From NCBI GenBank assembly GCA_035650215.1, contig DASRIC010000066.1, positions 51,670-115,669 of the forward strand: a DNA stretch of 64,000 nucleotides, read 5' to 3'. A program made the position numbers and the translations under genes. The notes under the pieces are model-generated. The model was given only the letters and a program-made list of their open reading frames with translations, made no database searches and had not been told where the DNA came from. Position 1 is the first letter of the stretch; the number at the start of each line of letters is the position of its first letter. This document shows, piece by piece, positions 1-8,081 of the stretch. The DNA comes from JACVRW01 sp035650215 (lineage in GTDB: Bacteria > Actinomycetota > Thermoleophilia > Solirubrobacterales > Thermoleophilaceae).

Positions 1-1271
1 GCGACGTCGGTGGTCAGGTCGTAGGCGAGCCCCTCGCGGTCGAGCCAGCGCATGAGCGGGGAGATCTCGGCCTCGAAGCGCGGCGGCAGGCCGGCGCCGG
101 CGAACGGTCTGTCGAGCCGCACCGCGCCCGCGGTCGGGAGCGTGTCGGCGAAGCCGTCGGCGTTGTCGTCCACCGGGTTGAGCCCCTGCCAGGTGAGCGC
201 CGGGAGCACCACGAGCGGGCGCGGCCGGTCGATCGCCCGCTTGGTCTGGGGCAGGCCCGCCACGGCAAGCGGCCAAACCGCGCGCTGGTCGCCCGCGCGG
301 ACGCGCACCATGTAGATGCCGGTCCTGAGCGACTTCGGGATACCCACCTCGAAGCGGCCGCCGACCCTGCCCCCGCTGCGCAGCACCTTGGGATCGCCGA
401 GCCGCGAGAGCGCATAGTCGAACGAGCGGTCGACCGGCCCGACCTGAAGCTCTGCGCGCGAGCCGACGGGAACAACGCCGAGCGGTCCGTCGAGCGAGAA
501 GCTCCGCACGGTCACACCCGTGCCCGGGCGCGCCGAGCGCCGGCTCGGGATCTCGCTCGGGCCGAAGCCCTCGTTGCCGGCGCGGTCGCGGGCCGTAACG
601 GTGAAGGCGTAGTCGCCGTCCGGGGCGGGCGCCACGGCGTCGGGACCGGCGCTCACCTCCCCGCGCCACACCCCGACCCGGTTTTCGTTGCCGCGGAAGC
701 GGCGCACGATCCGCGGCTCGCCCCCGTCAGTGCGCCAGACCCGGAAGACCGGTGCCTCGTTGGACGGGCCGCGGTAGCGCAGGCGCACCTCCGCGCTCTG
801 CCCGGGTGCGTTCACCGCGATCAGCGAGGGCCGCGCCGAGACGAGCGTCAGGCGCGGCGCCACCGTGTCCACGGTGAGCTTCTTCGTCGAGTTGATCACC
901 CGGCTCTCGTCACGCCGCACGATCCGCATCCGGTAGACGCCGTCCGGCACCCGCACCCCTTCGTCGTCGCGGCCGTCCCAGCGGAAGCGGTGCTTGGTGT
1001 CGCCCGCCTTGCGCTCGCCGTCGACGATCCGGCGAACCTCATTGCCCTCCGAATCCACGATCGAGAAGGTCACGCTCGCAGGCTCGGACAGGTCGAAGCC
1101 CACCTCGGCGCTGTCGCGCACGCCGTCGCCATTCGGGGAGACGTACGCCGGCAACGCCGCGAAGCGCAGCACCAGTGCGGCCTCGCTCTTGAGCTGCTGG
1201 GTGACGAAGAAGGCGGCGATGGTCGCGACTGCGAGCAGGGCGAACACCCACCGGACCAGGGGCCGGGTCAT
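1..1271 (-). CDS. Membrane-anchored FlgD-Ig-like protein with N,N-dimethylformamidase-type C-terminal region (partial)
   Basis: The gene runs off the left edge; at least 423 codons are present with no stop. The start ATG is at 1269-1271 on the minus strand. The N-terminus (MTRPLVRWVFALLAVATIAA) is a membrane anchor or signal segment. It is followed by FlgD-like Ig repeats: SPNGDGVRDSAEVGF near residue 43 and WDGRDDEGVRVPDGVYRMRI near residue 100. After about residue 350 the text reads RPLVVLPALTWQGLNPVDDN and LMRWLDREGLAYDLTTD, which resembles the C-terminal domain of N,N-dimethylformamidase beta-subunit-like proteins. The Ig part is clear by motif; the second domain is from memory of the family and is less certain. 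The substrate is unknown; an exported envelope protein is likely. It diverges from the glycosyltransferase at 1309. Confidence 0.6.
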   Translation of the reverse strand, partial: MTRPLVRWVFALLAVATIAAFFVTQQLKSEAALVLRFAALPAYVSPNGDGVRDSAEVGFDLSEPASVTFSIVDSEGNEVRRIVDGERKAGDTKHRFRWDGRDDEGVRVPDGVYRMRIVRRDESRVINSTKKLTVDTVAPRLTLVSARPSLIAVNAPGQSAEVRLRYRGPSNEAPVFRVWRTDGGEPRIVRRFRGNENRVGVWRGEVSAGPDAVAPAPDGDYAFTVTARDRAGNEGFGPSEIPSRRSARPGTGVTVRSFSLDGPLGVVPVGSRAELQVGPVDRSFDYALSRLGDPKVLRSGGRVGGRFEVGIPKSLRTGIYMVRVRAGDQRAVWPLAVAGLPQTKRAIDRPRPLVVLPALTWQGLNPVDDNADGFADTLPTAGAVRLDRPFAGAGLPPRFEAEISPLMRWLDREGLAYDLTTDV

Positions 1272-1308
1272 CGGGGCGGGGAGGCTAGATGATTGAGAAT
1301 GCACCGGA

Positions 1309-2388
1309 ATGCGCGTGCATCTGATCGATCCCTCGGGGGACGTGCTGCCGTATGACCACGCCCTGGCCGGCGCCCTCGCGAGCCGGGGCGCCGACGTAGA
1401 GCTGATCACCTCGCGCTTCGTGCACGGGCCCGTCCCGGCGCCCGACGGCTACGAGGTGAGCGAGCCCTTCTACCGCCTCGCCACCCGCTACGCGGCCCGC
1501 GCGCCGCGGCGGCGACGGGCGCTCAAGCTCGTCGAGCACGTGCCGGACATGCTGCGCTACCGGCGCCGCCGCGCCGATGCGGATGTGCGCCACTTCCAGT
1601 GGCTGCCGATCGAGCGCCTCGACGCCCACCTGCTGCCGAGCGCGCGGCCACGCGTGCTCACGATGCACAACGTGGTCCGCCGCGAGGCGGTGGATCGCCG
1701 CCTGGCCGAGCGGATGGACGCCGTGATCGTTCACACCCGGCACGGGGCCGAGCTGCTCGGCGCCGGCCCGCACGTGCACGTGATCCCGCACGGCGCCTTC
1801 GACCACCTCGCGCGGCAGCCGAGCGAGCACCCGCTGCCGCCCGAGCTGGCCGCGGTGGAGGGGCACGTGGTCCTGTACTTCGGCGTGGTGCGCGACTACA
1901 AGGGGGTCGACGTGCTGGTGGAGGCGATGCGCGCGGTGGACGGCGCGGAGCTCTGGGTGGTGGGCCGGCCGCTCGGGATCTCGATGGAGCGCCTGCGCCG
2001 CCTCGCGCCGCGCGGCCGGGTGCGCTTCGTCGAGCGCTACGTGAGCGACGCAGAGCTGCCTGCCTACTTCCGCCGGGCCGACCTGCTGGCGCTGCCGCAC
2101 CGCAGCGTCGACGTGTCGGGCGTGCTGTTCGCCGGCCTGGCGTTCGGCACGCCGATGGTGCTGAGCGACGTCGGCGGCTTCCGCGAGCTGGTCGACGAGC
2201 ATGGCTTCGGCCGGCTGGTCACGCCCGGCGACCCCGACGCGCTCGCCGCCGCGCTCGCCGAGCTGCTGGCGCACCCGGAGGAGCGCCGGCGCCTGTCCGA
2301 TCGCGCGCTGGCCGCCGCGGCCGGGCCGCTCTCCTGGGACCGGATCGCCGAGCGCACCATGGATGTCTACCGTCAGGTGCTGGCGTGA
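1309..2388 (+). CDS. GT4-family glycosyltransferase
   Basis: This 359-residue protein has the two-Rossmann GT-B layout. The N-terminal half has HNVVRREAVDRRLAERMDAV and an HPHGAF-type linker (VIPHGAFDHL near residue 158). The C-terminal half has LYFGVVRDYKGVDVLVEAM (donor domain start) and FGTPMVLSDVGGFRELV. The usual E-x7-E pair of GT4 enzymes is not obvious: the segment reads VDVSGVLFAGLAFG, a variant seen in some exopolysaccharide transferases. The likely role is transfer of a nucleotide-activated sugar to a glycolipid or polysaccharide on the cytoplasmic face; donor and acceptor cannot be read from sequence. Its TGA overlaps the GTG start of the formyltransferase, so the two are translationally coupled. 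Confidence 0.85.
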   Translation: MRVHLIDPSGDVLPYDHALAGALASRGADVELITSRFVHGPVPAPDGYEVSEPFYRLATRYAARAPRRRRALKLVEHVPDMLRYRRRRADADVRHFQWLPIERLDAHLLPSARPRVLTMHNVVRREAVDRRLAERMDAVIVHTRHGAELLGAGPHVHVIPHGAFDHLARQPSEHPLPPELAAVEGHVVLYFGVVRDYKGVDVLVEAMRAVDGAELWVVGRPLGISMERLRRLAPRGRVRFVERYVSDAELPAYFRRADLLALPHRSVDVSGVLFAGLAFGTPMVLSDVGGFRELVDEHGFGRLVTPGDPDALAAALAELLAHPEERRRLSDRALAAAAGPLSWDRIAERTMDVYRQVLA

Positions 2389-3152
2389 GGGCGATCTTCA
2401 TGGGAAAGCACAAGCGCTCGACCGTGCGCGCGCTCTCCTGGCTCGCCGCCCAGGACTGCGAGATCGTGGCGGTGGCGAGCCAGCCGCCCGACGCGGAGGC
2501 GCACGACTCGCAGCGGGTCGACCTCGCAGCCGAGCGCCTGGGGCTCACGGTCACGGACGACGCGACGCTGCACGCGGAGCCGCCCACGGGCGTGGACGTG
2601 GTGCTCTCCTTCCTCCACCCGCGCCTGATCCGCGAGCCGCTGCTGTCCGTCGGGCGGCTCGGCTGCCTCAACTTCCACCCCGCGCCGCTCCCGGACTTCC
2701 GCGGCGTCGGGGGCTACAACCTCGCCATCCTCGAGGCCCTGGAGGAGTGGGGCGTCTCCTGTCACTTCGTCGACGCATCGCTCGACACGGGGGACCTCGT
2801 GGAGGTCGAGCGCTTTCCCATCGACCGCGAGGGCGCCACGGCGCTGTCGCTCGACATCGACACGCAGGAGTGGCTCGCGGGCCTCTTCGAGCGGGTGGTC
2901 GGCCGCCTGCTTTCCGGGGAGGAGCTGCCTCGCTCGCCCCAGGGCGAGGGCCGCTACGTGTCTCAGGAGGAGTTCGAGCGCCTGCGTGTGATCCGCGCCG
3001 GCGACGATCTCGAGCGCAAGCTGCGGGCCTTCTGGTATCCGCCCCACCCGGGCGCGCTCGTGGAGGTGGACGGCCGCCTGCTCACCGTCGTGGACGGGCA
3101 GGTGCTGGCCGACGCCGCGGCGGCCTACCGCGACGCCGGCCGCATCCCGTAG
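2385..3152 (+). CDS. Formyltransferase (Fmt/ArnA-like) family protein
   Basis: A 255-residue protein starting at GTG 2385, which overlaps the previous stop in a GTGA arrangement; an ATG at 2400 is an alternative. It carries the N10-formyl-THF formyltransferase signature: LNFHPAPLPDFRG (catalytic Asn and His around residues 90-95) and DASLDTGDLV (catalytic Asp). It is shorter than methionyl-tRNA formyltransferase (about 310 residues), and its C-terminus (FWYPPHPGALVEVDGR) resembles the small C-terminal domain of sugar N-formyltransferases. Coupling to a GT4 glycosyltransferase favours formylation of an amino sugar over initiator tRNA, but this is inference. Confidence 0.75.
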   Translation: MRAIFMGKHKRSTVRALSWLAAQDCEIVAVASQPPDAEAHDSQRVDLAAERLGLTVTDDATLHAEPPTGVDVVLSFLHPRLIREPLLSVGRLGCLNFHPAPLPDFRGVGGYNLAILEALEEWGVSCHFVDASLDTGDLVEVERFPIDREGATALSLDIDTQEWLAGLFERVVGRLLSGEELPRSPQGEGRYVSQEEFERLRVIRAGDDLERKLRAFWYPPHPGALVEVDGRLLTVVDGQVLADAAAAYRDAGRIP

Positions 3153-3163
3153 CCGGCCCCCCT

Positions 3164-3209
3164 TGAACGTCCCGGAGTGGTCGCTATACCCACTACTCCG
3201 GGACGTTCA
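3164..3209. terminator. Long perfect hairpin after the formyltransferase gene
   Basis: A 15-bp perfect inverted repeat (TGAACGTCCCGGAGT at 3164-3178 and ACTCCGGGACGTTCA at 3195-3209) begins 11 nt after the stop codon. There is no T-tract on either side, so it is either an actinobacterial I-shaped terminator or a palindromic repeat or protein-binding site. Confidence 0.5.
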
Positions 3210-3228
3210 TCTGCCCCTGGGGCCTGCA

Positions 3229-3246
3229 ATGTGACGGCCGTCACAT
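3229..3246. promoter_or_regulatory. CRP/GlxR-type palindrome upstream of the adenylate cyclase gene
   Basis: ATGTGACGGCCGTCACAT is a perfect 18-bp palindrome matching the CRP-family consensus TGTGA-N6-TCACA. Its centre lies about 42 bp upstream of the predicted transcription start of the downstream cyclase gene, the position used by class II CRP activators. Binding is inferred. Confidence 0.7.
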
Positions 3247-3267
3247 GAGCCACCCTCTACTCGGCGG

Positions 3268-3273
3268 TACCCT
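3268..3273 (+). promoter_or_regulatory. -10 element of the adenylate cyclase gene
   Basis: TACCCT lies 6 nt before the ATG at 3280 and there is no Shine-Dalgarno sequence between them. This fits a leaderless mRNA starting at or next to the ATG. The same hexamer type recurs upstream of several genes here. Confidence 0.5.
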
Positions 3274-3279
3274 CGGCCG

Positions 3280-6200
3280 ATGAGCTGCGGCGCCTGCGGT
3301 ATGGAGAACCCCGCCGGCGCCCGTTTCTGCATGTCCTGCGGCGCGCGCCTCGAGCAGCGCTGCGCGGCCTGCGGCAACCCGGCGCCGCCCGAGGCCCGCT
3401 TCTGCATGAACTGCGGCCAGTCGCTCCAGGAGGCTGCCCCGGCGGGCCCGCCACGGCGCTCCGAGCCGCCGCCCGAGGAGCGCCGGCAGGTCACGGTCCT
3501 GTTCGCCGACCTGTCCGGCTACACCGCATTCGCCGAGCGCATGGACCCGGAGGCGGTCAAGTCGCTCGTCGACCGCGCCCTGATGCGGCTCGGGCGCGAG
3601 GTATCGCGCTTCGGGGGCACGGTCGACAAGTACATCGGCGACAACGTGATGGCGATCTTCGGCGCGCCCGTGGCACACGAGGACGACGCCGAGCGCGCGG
3701 TGCGCGCGGGGCTCAGCATGCAGGACGCGATGTCGGAGGTGAACGAGAACCTGCCGCCGGGGGTGAACTTCGAGCTGCGCGTGGGCATCAACACGGGCGA
3801 GGTGCTGGCGGGCGCCGTGGGTGAGTCCTACACGGTGACCGGCGACACGGTGAACGTGGCGGCGCGCCTGCAGAGCGCCGCCCGCCCGGGGAGCGTGACC
3901 GTCGGCGAGCGCACGATGCGCGCCACCCATGCGGCGATCGACTACCGCGTGCTCGAGCCGCTCGCGCTCAAGGGCAAGGCGGAGCCGGTGCCGGCCTGGG
4001 AGGCCGAGGGCCTGATCGCCCAGCACCCGCTGCGCCGCACCGGCCCGGCCAGCGAGTCGCCGCTCGTGGGCCGCGAGGACGAGCTGACGGCGCTCGGCTC
4101 CCTCTACGACCGGGTGGTCCGCGAGGGCTCGCCGCAACTGGTGACGATCGTCGGCGAGGCCGGCGTGGGCAAGTCGCGGGTGCTGCGCGAGTACGAGCAG
4201 CGCCTGGGCGAGCATCCCTCGCCGCCGAACGTGCGCGTCGGTCGCTGCCTGCCCTACGGCTCGGGGATCGTCTACTGGGCGCTCGGCGAGGTACTGCGCG
4301 CCGAGTGCGGGATCGTGGACTCGGACTCGGCCGACGAAGCGTGGGACAAGCTCTGCACCTATAGCGGCACGCTGTTCGCCTCGGACGGCGAGTCAAGCGA
4401 CAGCGGCATGCAGAAGGCCGCGCTGATCGGCCGCCTGCTCGGGCTCGACGTCCCCTCCGAGCTCGCGCCCGCCGAGCCCGACCCGGAGCGGCTGCGCGAG
4501 TCCTTCTTCTCGGCGCTGCGCGCGGGCATCGAGGCGATTGCCAAGCGCCGGCCGATGGTGCTCGTGTTCGAGGACATCCACTGGGCCGACGACGGCATGC
4601 TCGACGCCATCGAGCACCTCGCCCAATGGGTCCGCGCGCCCCTGATGCTCGTCTGCCTCGCTCGCGACGAGCTGCTCGACCGGCGGTCAGGCTGGGGCGG
4701 CGGGCGTCGCTCGGCCACCCAGCTGCTGCTCAATCCGCTCTCCGAGGCGGATACATGCGAGCTGCTCAGCGCCCTGCTGCCCGAGGGCCAGGACGTGGTG
4801 CCCGTCGTGGCCGAGCGCTCCGGAGGCAACCCCCTCTTCGCCGAGGAGATGGCCCGCCGCATGGCCGAGGAGGGCCGGAGCGACGCCGCCGAGCTACCCG
4901 ACACGGTGCAGGGCGTGCTGGCCGCCAGGCTCGACTCGCTCGACCCGTTCGAGCGGCGCCTCGTGCAGCAGGCGTCCGTGGTCGGGCGCACGTTCTGGGA
5001 GGACTCGCTCGCCGCCGTGGCCGAGGCGGAGGGGCGCGACCTCGGCCAGGCGCTCAGGTCGCTGCGCCAGAAGGACATCCTCGAGCCGGACGCCGAGGGC
5101 GAGCTGGCGTTCAAGCACGTGCTGATCCGCGACGTGGCCTACGGGATGCTGCCCAAGGCCGTGCGCTCGCGGAAGCACTACGAGGTGGGCGCCTTCTTCG
5201 AGGAGCGCCACGAGGGGCGGACGGACGAGGTGGTGGCGCTGCTCGCCGAGCACTACGGACGCGCTGCCGCACTCGGCCGCGAGGGCGGCCTGCCGGACAG
5301 CGAGCTCGCGGAGATGCGCGAGCGGGCGGTCCGGTTCCTGGAGGAGGCGGGCGACGCCGCAGCGCTCCTGTACTCGAACCGCGAGGCGGCTTCCCACTAC
5401 CGCCATGCCCGCGAGGTCGAGAACGGCGGCGACTCCCGTGTGCGCGTGGCGGAGAAGCTCGGCGACGTGTCGCTCAGACTCGGACGCGTGGACGAGGCGA
5501 TCGCCGTGTGGACGGAGTGCCTCGACTGGTTCCGAGGCCAGGAGGACCTCGAGCGGGTGGCTGACCTGCATCGCAAGATCGGTGCCGGGCTCTCGCACAA
5601 GGGCGAGCGCAAGGCGGCCATCGAGCACTACCAGAGGGGCATCAACCTGCTGAAGGACGGGCCGCCGCGGCTCGAGCTCGTGCGCCTCTACGAGGAGGCT
5701 GCCTGGCTCTACCTCCATACGGGCGACAACATGCTCGCCATCTACGCGTCCGAGAAGGCGCTGCGGCTGGCCGAGCGCCTCGGCGAAACGCGTGCCGCGA
5801 GCCGCGCGCACGGGATCTTCGGGCGCGTGTTCGGCCGCATCGGCGACACCGAGAAGGCGCGCCAGAACCTGGAGCGGGCGGTGGAGCTCGCGCGTGGCTC
5901 CGACCACGGGGAGACGATCCTCGCCCTGTCCGCGCTCGGGCGCCAGCTCGAGATCTCCGAGGCCGACGTGCGCGGGGCGCGCGAGGCCTACGAGGAGGCC
6001 CTCGCGCTGGCCGAGGAGGTCGGGATGCTGCCGGCGCAGGTCGAGCTGCACGCCTGGCTCGCGCAGCTCGCCGTCTACGGCGCCGACTGGGAGCGCGTAC
6101 GGTCATCGACCGAGGCGAGTGCGGAGCTGGCCGAACGCGAGGGGCTCGTGAGCAAGCTCTGCCTGCCCTACGCGCTACGCGCCTTCCTCTGCTGGCGCGC

Positions 6201-6777
6201 GGGCAACATCGGCGAGGCGACCGTGCTCTACCACCGCGCTCACGAGCTGGCCGAGCAGGTGGGCTGGTCGGAGCTGGCCTTCGGCGCCCTGTTCGGGCTC
6301 GCCACCGCCCTCCGGGACCAGGGCGACCTCGACGGCGCCACCGCCGCTCTCGACCAGGCGATCGAGGTGTGCGAACGCGCCGGCCTGATCGCGCAGTCGA
6401 TTCAGGCGATGGGTGCGCGCGCCGTGATCCTCGCGCTCGCGCACCGGCCCCAGGCCGCCCGCGAGGCTGCCGAGGAGGCGACCGTGATCGCCGACCGGCT
6501 GCACTACCCGCTGGGACGCGCGGCGGCGCTCGAGGCGCGCGGCGTGTCGGCCGAGGACCCCGAGGAGGGGGCTGCCCTGCTGGCGGAGGCCGCCGAGGCC
6601 TGGCGGAGCCTGGAACGCCCGCTCGAGGCCGCACGGGCGCAACTGCTCATGGGTCAGGTGCTGGTGTCGCGCGACCCGGAGCGCGCCCGAGTCCTGCTCG
6701 AGGAGGCGGCCGCCGAGAGCGAGCGCCTCGGCGTGGCGCACCTTGCCGCGAAGGCGCGCGCGCTGGCGCCGGCGTAG
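3280..6777 (+). CDS. Class III adenylate/guanylate cyclase fused to AAA-type ATPase and TPR repeats
   Basis: 1165 residues. Order of parts: two zinc-ribbon knuckles (C3, C6, C17, C20 and C28, C31, C42, C45); a CHD cyclase domain (about 70-250) with metal Asp residues in FADLSGYT (D77) and KYIGDNVMAIFG (D121), a substrate Lys at 117 and NVAARLQ carrying the catalytic Asn and Arg; an ATPase domain with Walker A GEAGVGKSR (about 291) and Walker B VLVFEDIHWAD (about 427); then a long helical TPR region to the end. All residues needed for cyclase activity appear intact. Such proteins are abundant in actinobacteria and are thought to make cAMP in response to unknown signals. A CRP-type palindrome and a leaderless-type promoter precede it. 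It converges on the LytR_C gene with a 12-bp gap. Confidence 0.92.
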   Translation: MSCGACGMENPAGARFCMSCGARLEQRCAACGNPAPPEARFCMNCGQSLQEAAPAGPPRRSEPPPEERRQVTVLFADLSGYTAFAERMDPEAVKSLVDRALMRLGREVSRFGGTVDKYIGDNVMAIFGAPVAHEDDAERAVRAGLSMQDAMSEVNENLPPGVNFELRVGINTGEVLAGAVGESYTVTGDTVNVAARLQSAARPGSVTVGERTMRATHAAIDYRVLEPLALKGKAEPVPAWEAEGLIAQHPLRRTGPASESPLVGREDELTALGSLYDRVVREGSPQLVTIVGEAGVGKSRVLREYEQRLGEHPSPPNVRVGRCLPYGSGIVYWALGEVLRAECGIVDSDSADEAWDKLCTYSGTLFASDGESSDSGMQKAALIGRLLGLDVPSELAPAEPDPERLRESFFSALRAGIEAIAKRRPMVLVFEDIHWADDGMLDAIEHLAQWVRAPLMLVCLARDELLDRRSGWGGGRRSATQLLLNPLSEADTCELLSALLPEGQDVVPVVAERSGGNPLFAEEMARRMAEEGRSDAAELPDTVQGVLAARLDSLDPFERRLVQQASVVGRTFWEDSLAAVAEAEGRDLGQALRSLRQKDILEPDAEGELAFKHVLIRDVAYGMLPKAVRSRKHYEVGAFFEERHEGRTDEVVALLAEHYGRAAALGREGGLPDSELAEMRERAVRFLEEAGDAAALLYSNREAASHYRHAREVENGGDSRVRVAEKLGDVSLRLGRVDEAIAVWTECLDWFRGQEDLERVADLHRKIGAGLSHKGERKAAIEHYQRGINLLKDGPPRLELVRLYEEAAWLYLHTGDNMLAIYASEKALRLAERLGETRAASRAHGIFGRVFGRIGDTEKARQNLERAVELARGSDHGETILALSALGRQLEISEADVRGAREAYEEALALAEEVGMLPAQVELHAWLAQLAVYGADWERVRSSTEASAELAEREGLVSKLCLPYALRAFLCWRAGNIGEATVLYHRAHELAEQVGWSELAFGALFGLATALRDQGDLDGATAALDQAIEVCERAGLIAQSIQAMGARAVILALAHRPQAAREAAEEATVIADRLHYPLGRAAALEARGVSAEDPEEGAALLAEAAEAWRSLERPLEAARAQLLMGQVLVSRDPERARVLLEEAAAESERLGVAHLAAKARALAPA

Positions 6778-6789
6778 GCCTAGAGTCAT

Positions 6790-8040
6790 CTAGCCGCGGT
6801 CGCCGCCGGCGATCACCACGACCGTGGCGTCGCCCGCGAGACCCTGGCTCTCGGGGTCGATCGGCTCGCGCTGGGTGATCTTCAGGCGGCGCCCGACCGC
6901 CACCGCCTCGCGCTCGTGACCGCGCGAGTACATGACCACTGACTCGGCCCGCTGGCTGTCCTGCTCGGGCCCGTTCGCAACGGTGCCGATCTGGAAGCCG
7001 AAGCCCTCGACCTCTGTTGCGATCTTCGCGGCCAGGCCGGGCACGGTGGTGCCGTTCAGCACCGCCACCGTCACGTTGCTCGGGTTGACCGCGGGGCGGT
7101 TCTTGCGCTGGCCGCCGTTGCTCCCCTCGTCACCGTCGCCGTCCTCGCCGCCCTCGTCCACCTGCGGGGTGCCTCCCCCGTTCTGAGCGGGCTGCGTGCC
7201 GCCGGGGTCGGCGTCGTCGCTCGTGACCTCCGTGATCGCGAATGCCGCTCCGCCGCCGAGCACGAGCACGCCGGCGATCACCAGCACGATCGTGCGGGGC
7301 CTCGCGAGCAGCCGCCGATACCACGGCTCCTCCTCCTGCGGAGGCAGGATCACCGTCTGCTGCGACGGGGGGCGCGGGGGCAGCTTCGGGCCGGGCGGCG
7401 GCTTGGATGCGGGTGGCTTGGATGCCGGCGCCGCCGCCGGCGCGGCGTTGCTTGCGGCGGCGCTCGCGGGCGCCGCCTGCTTGCCCTGGGCAGCGGCCGT
7501 CGCGGCTGCCGCGCCGGCACCGGTGGCGGCCGCGACCGCGGGAGCGGCCGGCTTCTCGTCCGCCGCGGGCTTCTCATCCGCGGAGGCCTTCTCTTCAGCC
7601 TGCGCGGGCTTGGCCTGCGCCGCGATGGGAGCGGCCTGCTGACCGGCGGCGGGGGCCGCGACGGGGGCCCCCTGCTGGACCGCGGCGGGGGTGGTGGCCG
7701 GCTTCGCCCCCGGCACCGCGGGCGGTCCCGAGGCCGCCGCGGGCTTGGCGGCGGCGGCGGCGGCAGCAGCCCCCGCGGGAGCCGCGGCGCCCGGGACCTT
7801 CGGGGCACCCGGAACGGGCGGAGCCCCGGGCTTGGCCTGGGGCTGTGGGGTCACGCGGCCCGGGACGGGCGCCACCTGCGCGGGAGTGCCCTCCTCGGCC
7901 CGCTCCGGGGCGCGCCCGGCCCATTCGCGAAGCCGCTTGACGTCCCGCGCCTGTGAGAAGTAGAGGACGGACAGCACGGCCAGGCCAAGGACGGACGCCA
8001 GGCCGGCGTAGGCGCCGATGTCTTGGACGATCTCCGGCAA
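6790..8040 (-). CDS. LytR C-terminal (LytR_C) domain membrane protein with Ala/Pro-rich linker
   Basis: 416 residues with a TTG start at 8040. It has an N-terminal hydrophobic segment (GLASVLGLAVLSVLYFS), then a long low-complexity Ala/Pro/Lys-rich stretch (about residues 45-240), a second membrane segment (TIVLVIAGVLVLGGGAAFAI, about 250-270), a Gly/Asp/Glu-rich linker, and a C-terminal LytR_C domain beginning NVTVAVLNGTTVPGLA with GDATVVVIAGGD near the end. The LytR_C domain is presumed extracytoplasmic and cell-wall associated; its function is not established. It lies 41 bp downstream of the dehydratase gene on the same strand and may be co-transcribed with it. Confidence 0.75.
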   Translation of the reverse strand: MPEIVQDIGAYAGLASVLGLAVLSVLYFSQARDVKRLREWAGRAPERAEEGTPAQVAPVPGRVTPQPQAKPGAPPVPGAPKVPGAAAPAGAAAAAAAAKPAAASGPPAVPGAKPATTPAAVQQGAPVAAPAAGQQAAPIAAQAKPAQAEEKASADEKPAADEKPAAPAVAAATGAGAAAATAAAQGKQAAPASAAASNAAPAAAPASKPPASKPPPGPKLPPRPPSQQTVILPPQEEEPWYRRLLARPRTIVLVIAGVLVLGGGAAFAITEVTSDDADPGGTQPAQNGGGTPQVDEGGEDGDGDEGSNGGQRKNRPAVNPSNVTVAVLNGTTVPGLAAKIATEVEGFGFQIGTVANGPEQDSQRAESVVMYSRGHEREAVAVGRRLKITQREPIDPESQGLAGDATVVVIAGGDRG

Positions 8041-8081
8041 GAGACGAAACCTTAGAAGGCGGGTCGGCGTGCCACTCTGCG

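Noticed and set aside
990..1296. Plus-strand ORFs over the first gene
   Set aside because: Antisense shadows of the minus-strand FlgD-Ig-like gene, which has clear domain motifs.
6778..6789. CTAGA-GTCA-TCTAG repeat between the cyclase and LytR_C genes as a terminator
   Set aside because: Five-bp, AT-containing arms are too weak; more likely chance in a 12-bp convergent gap.
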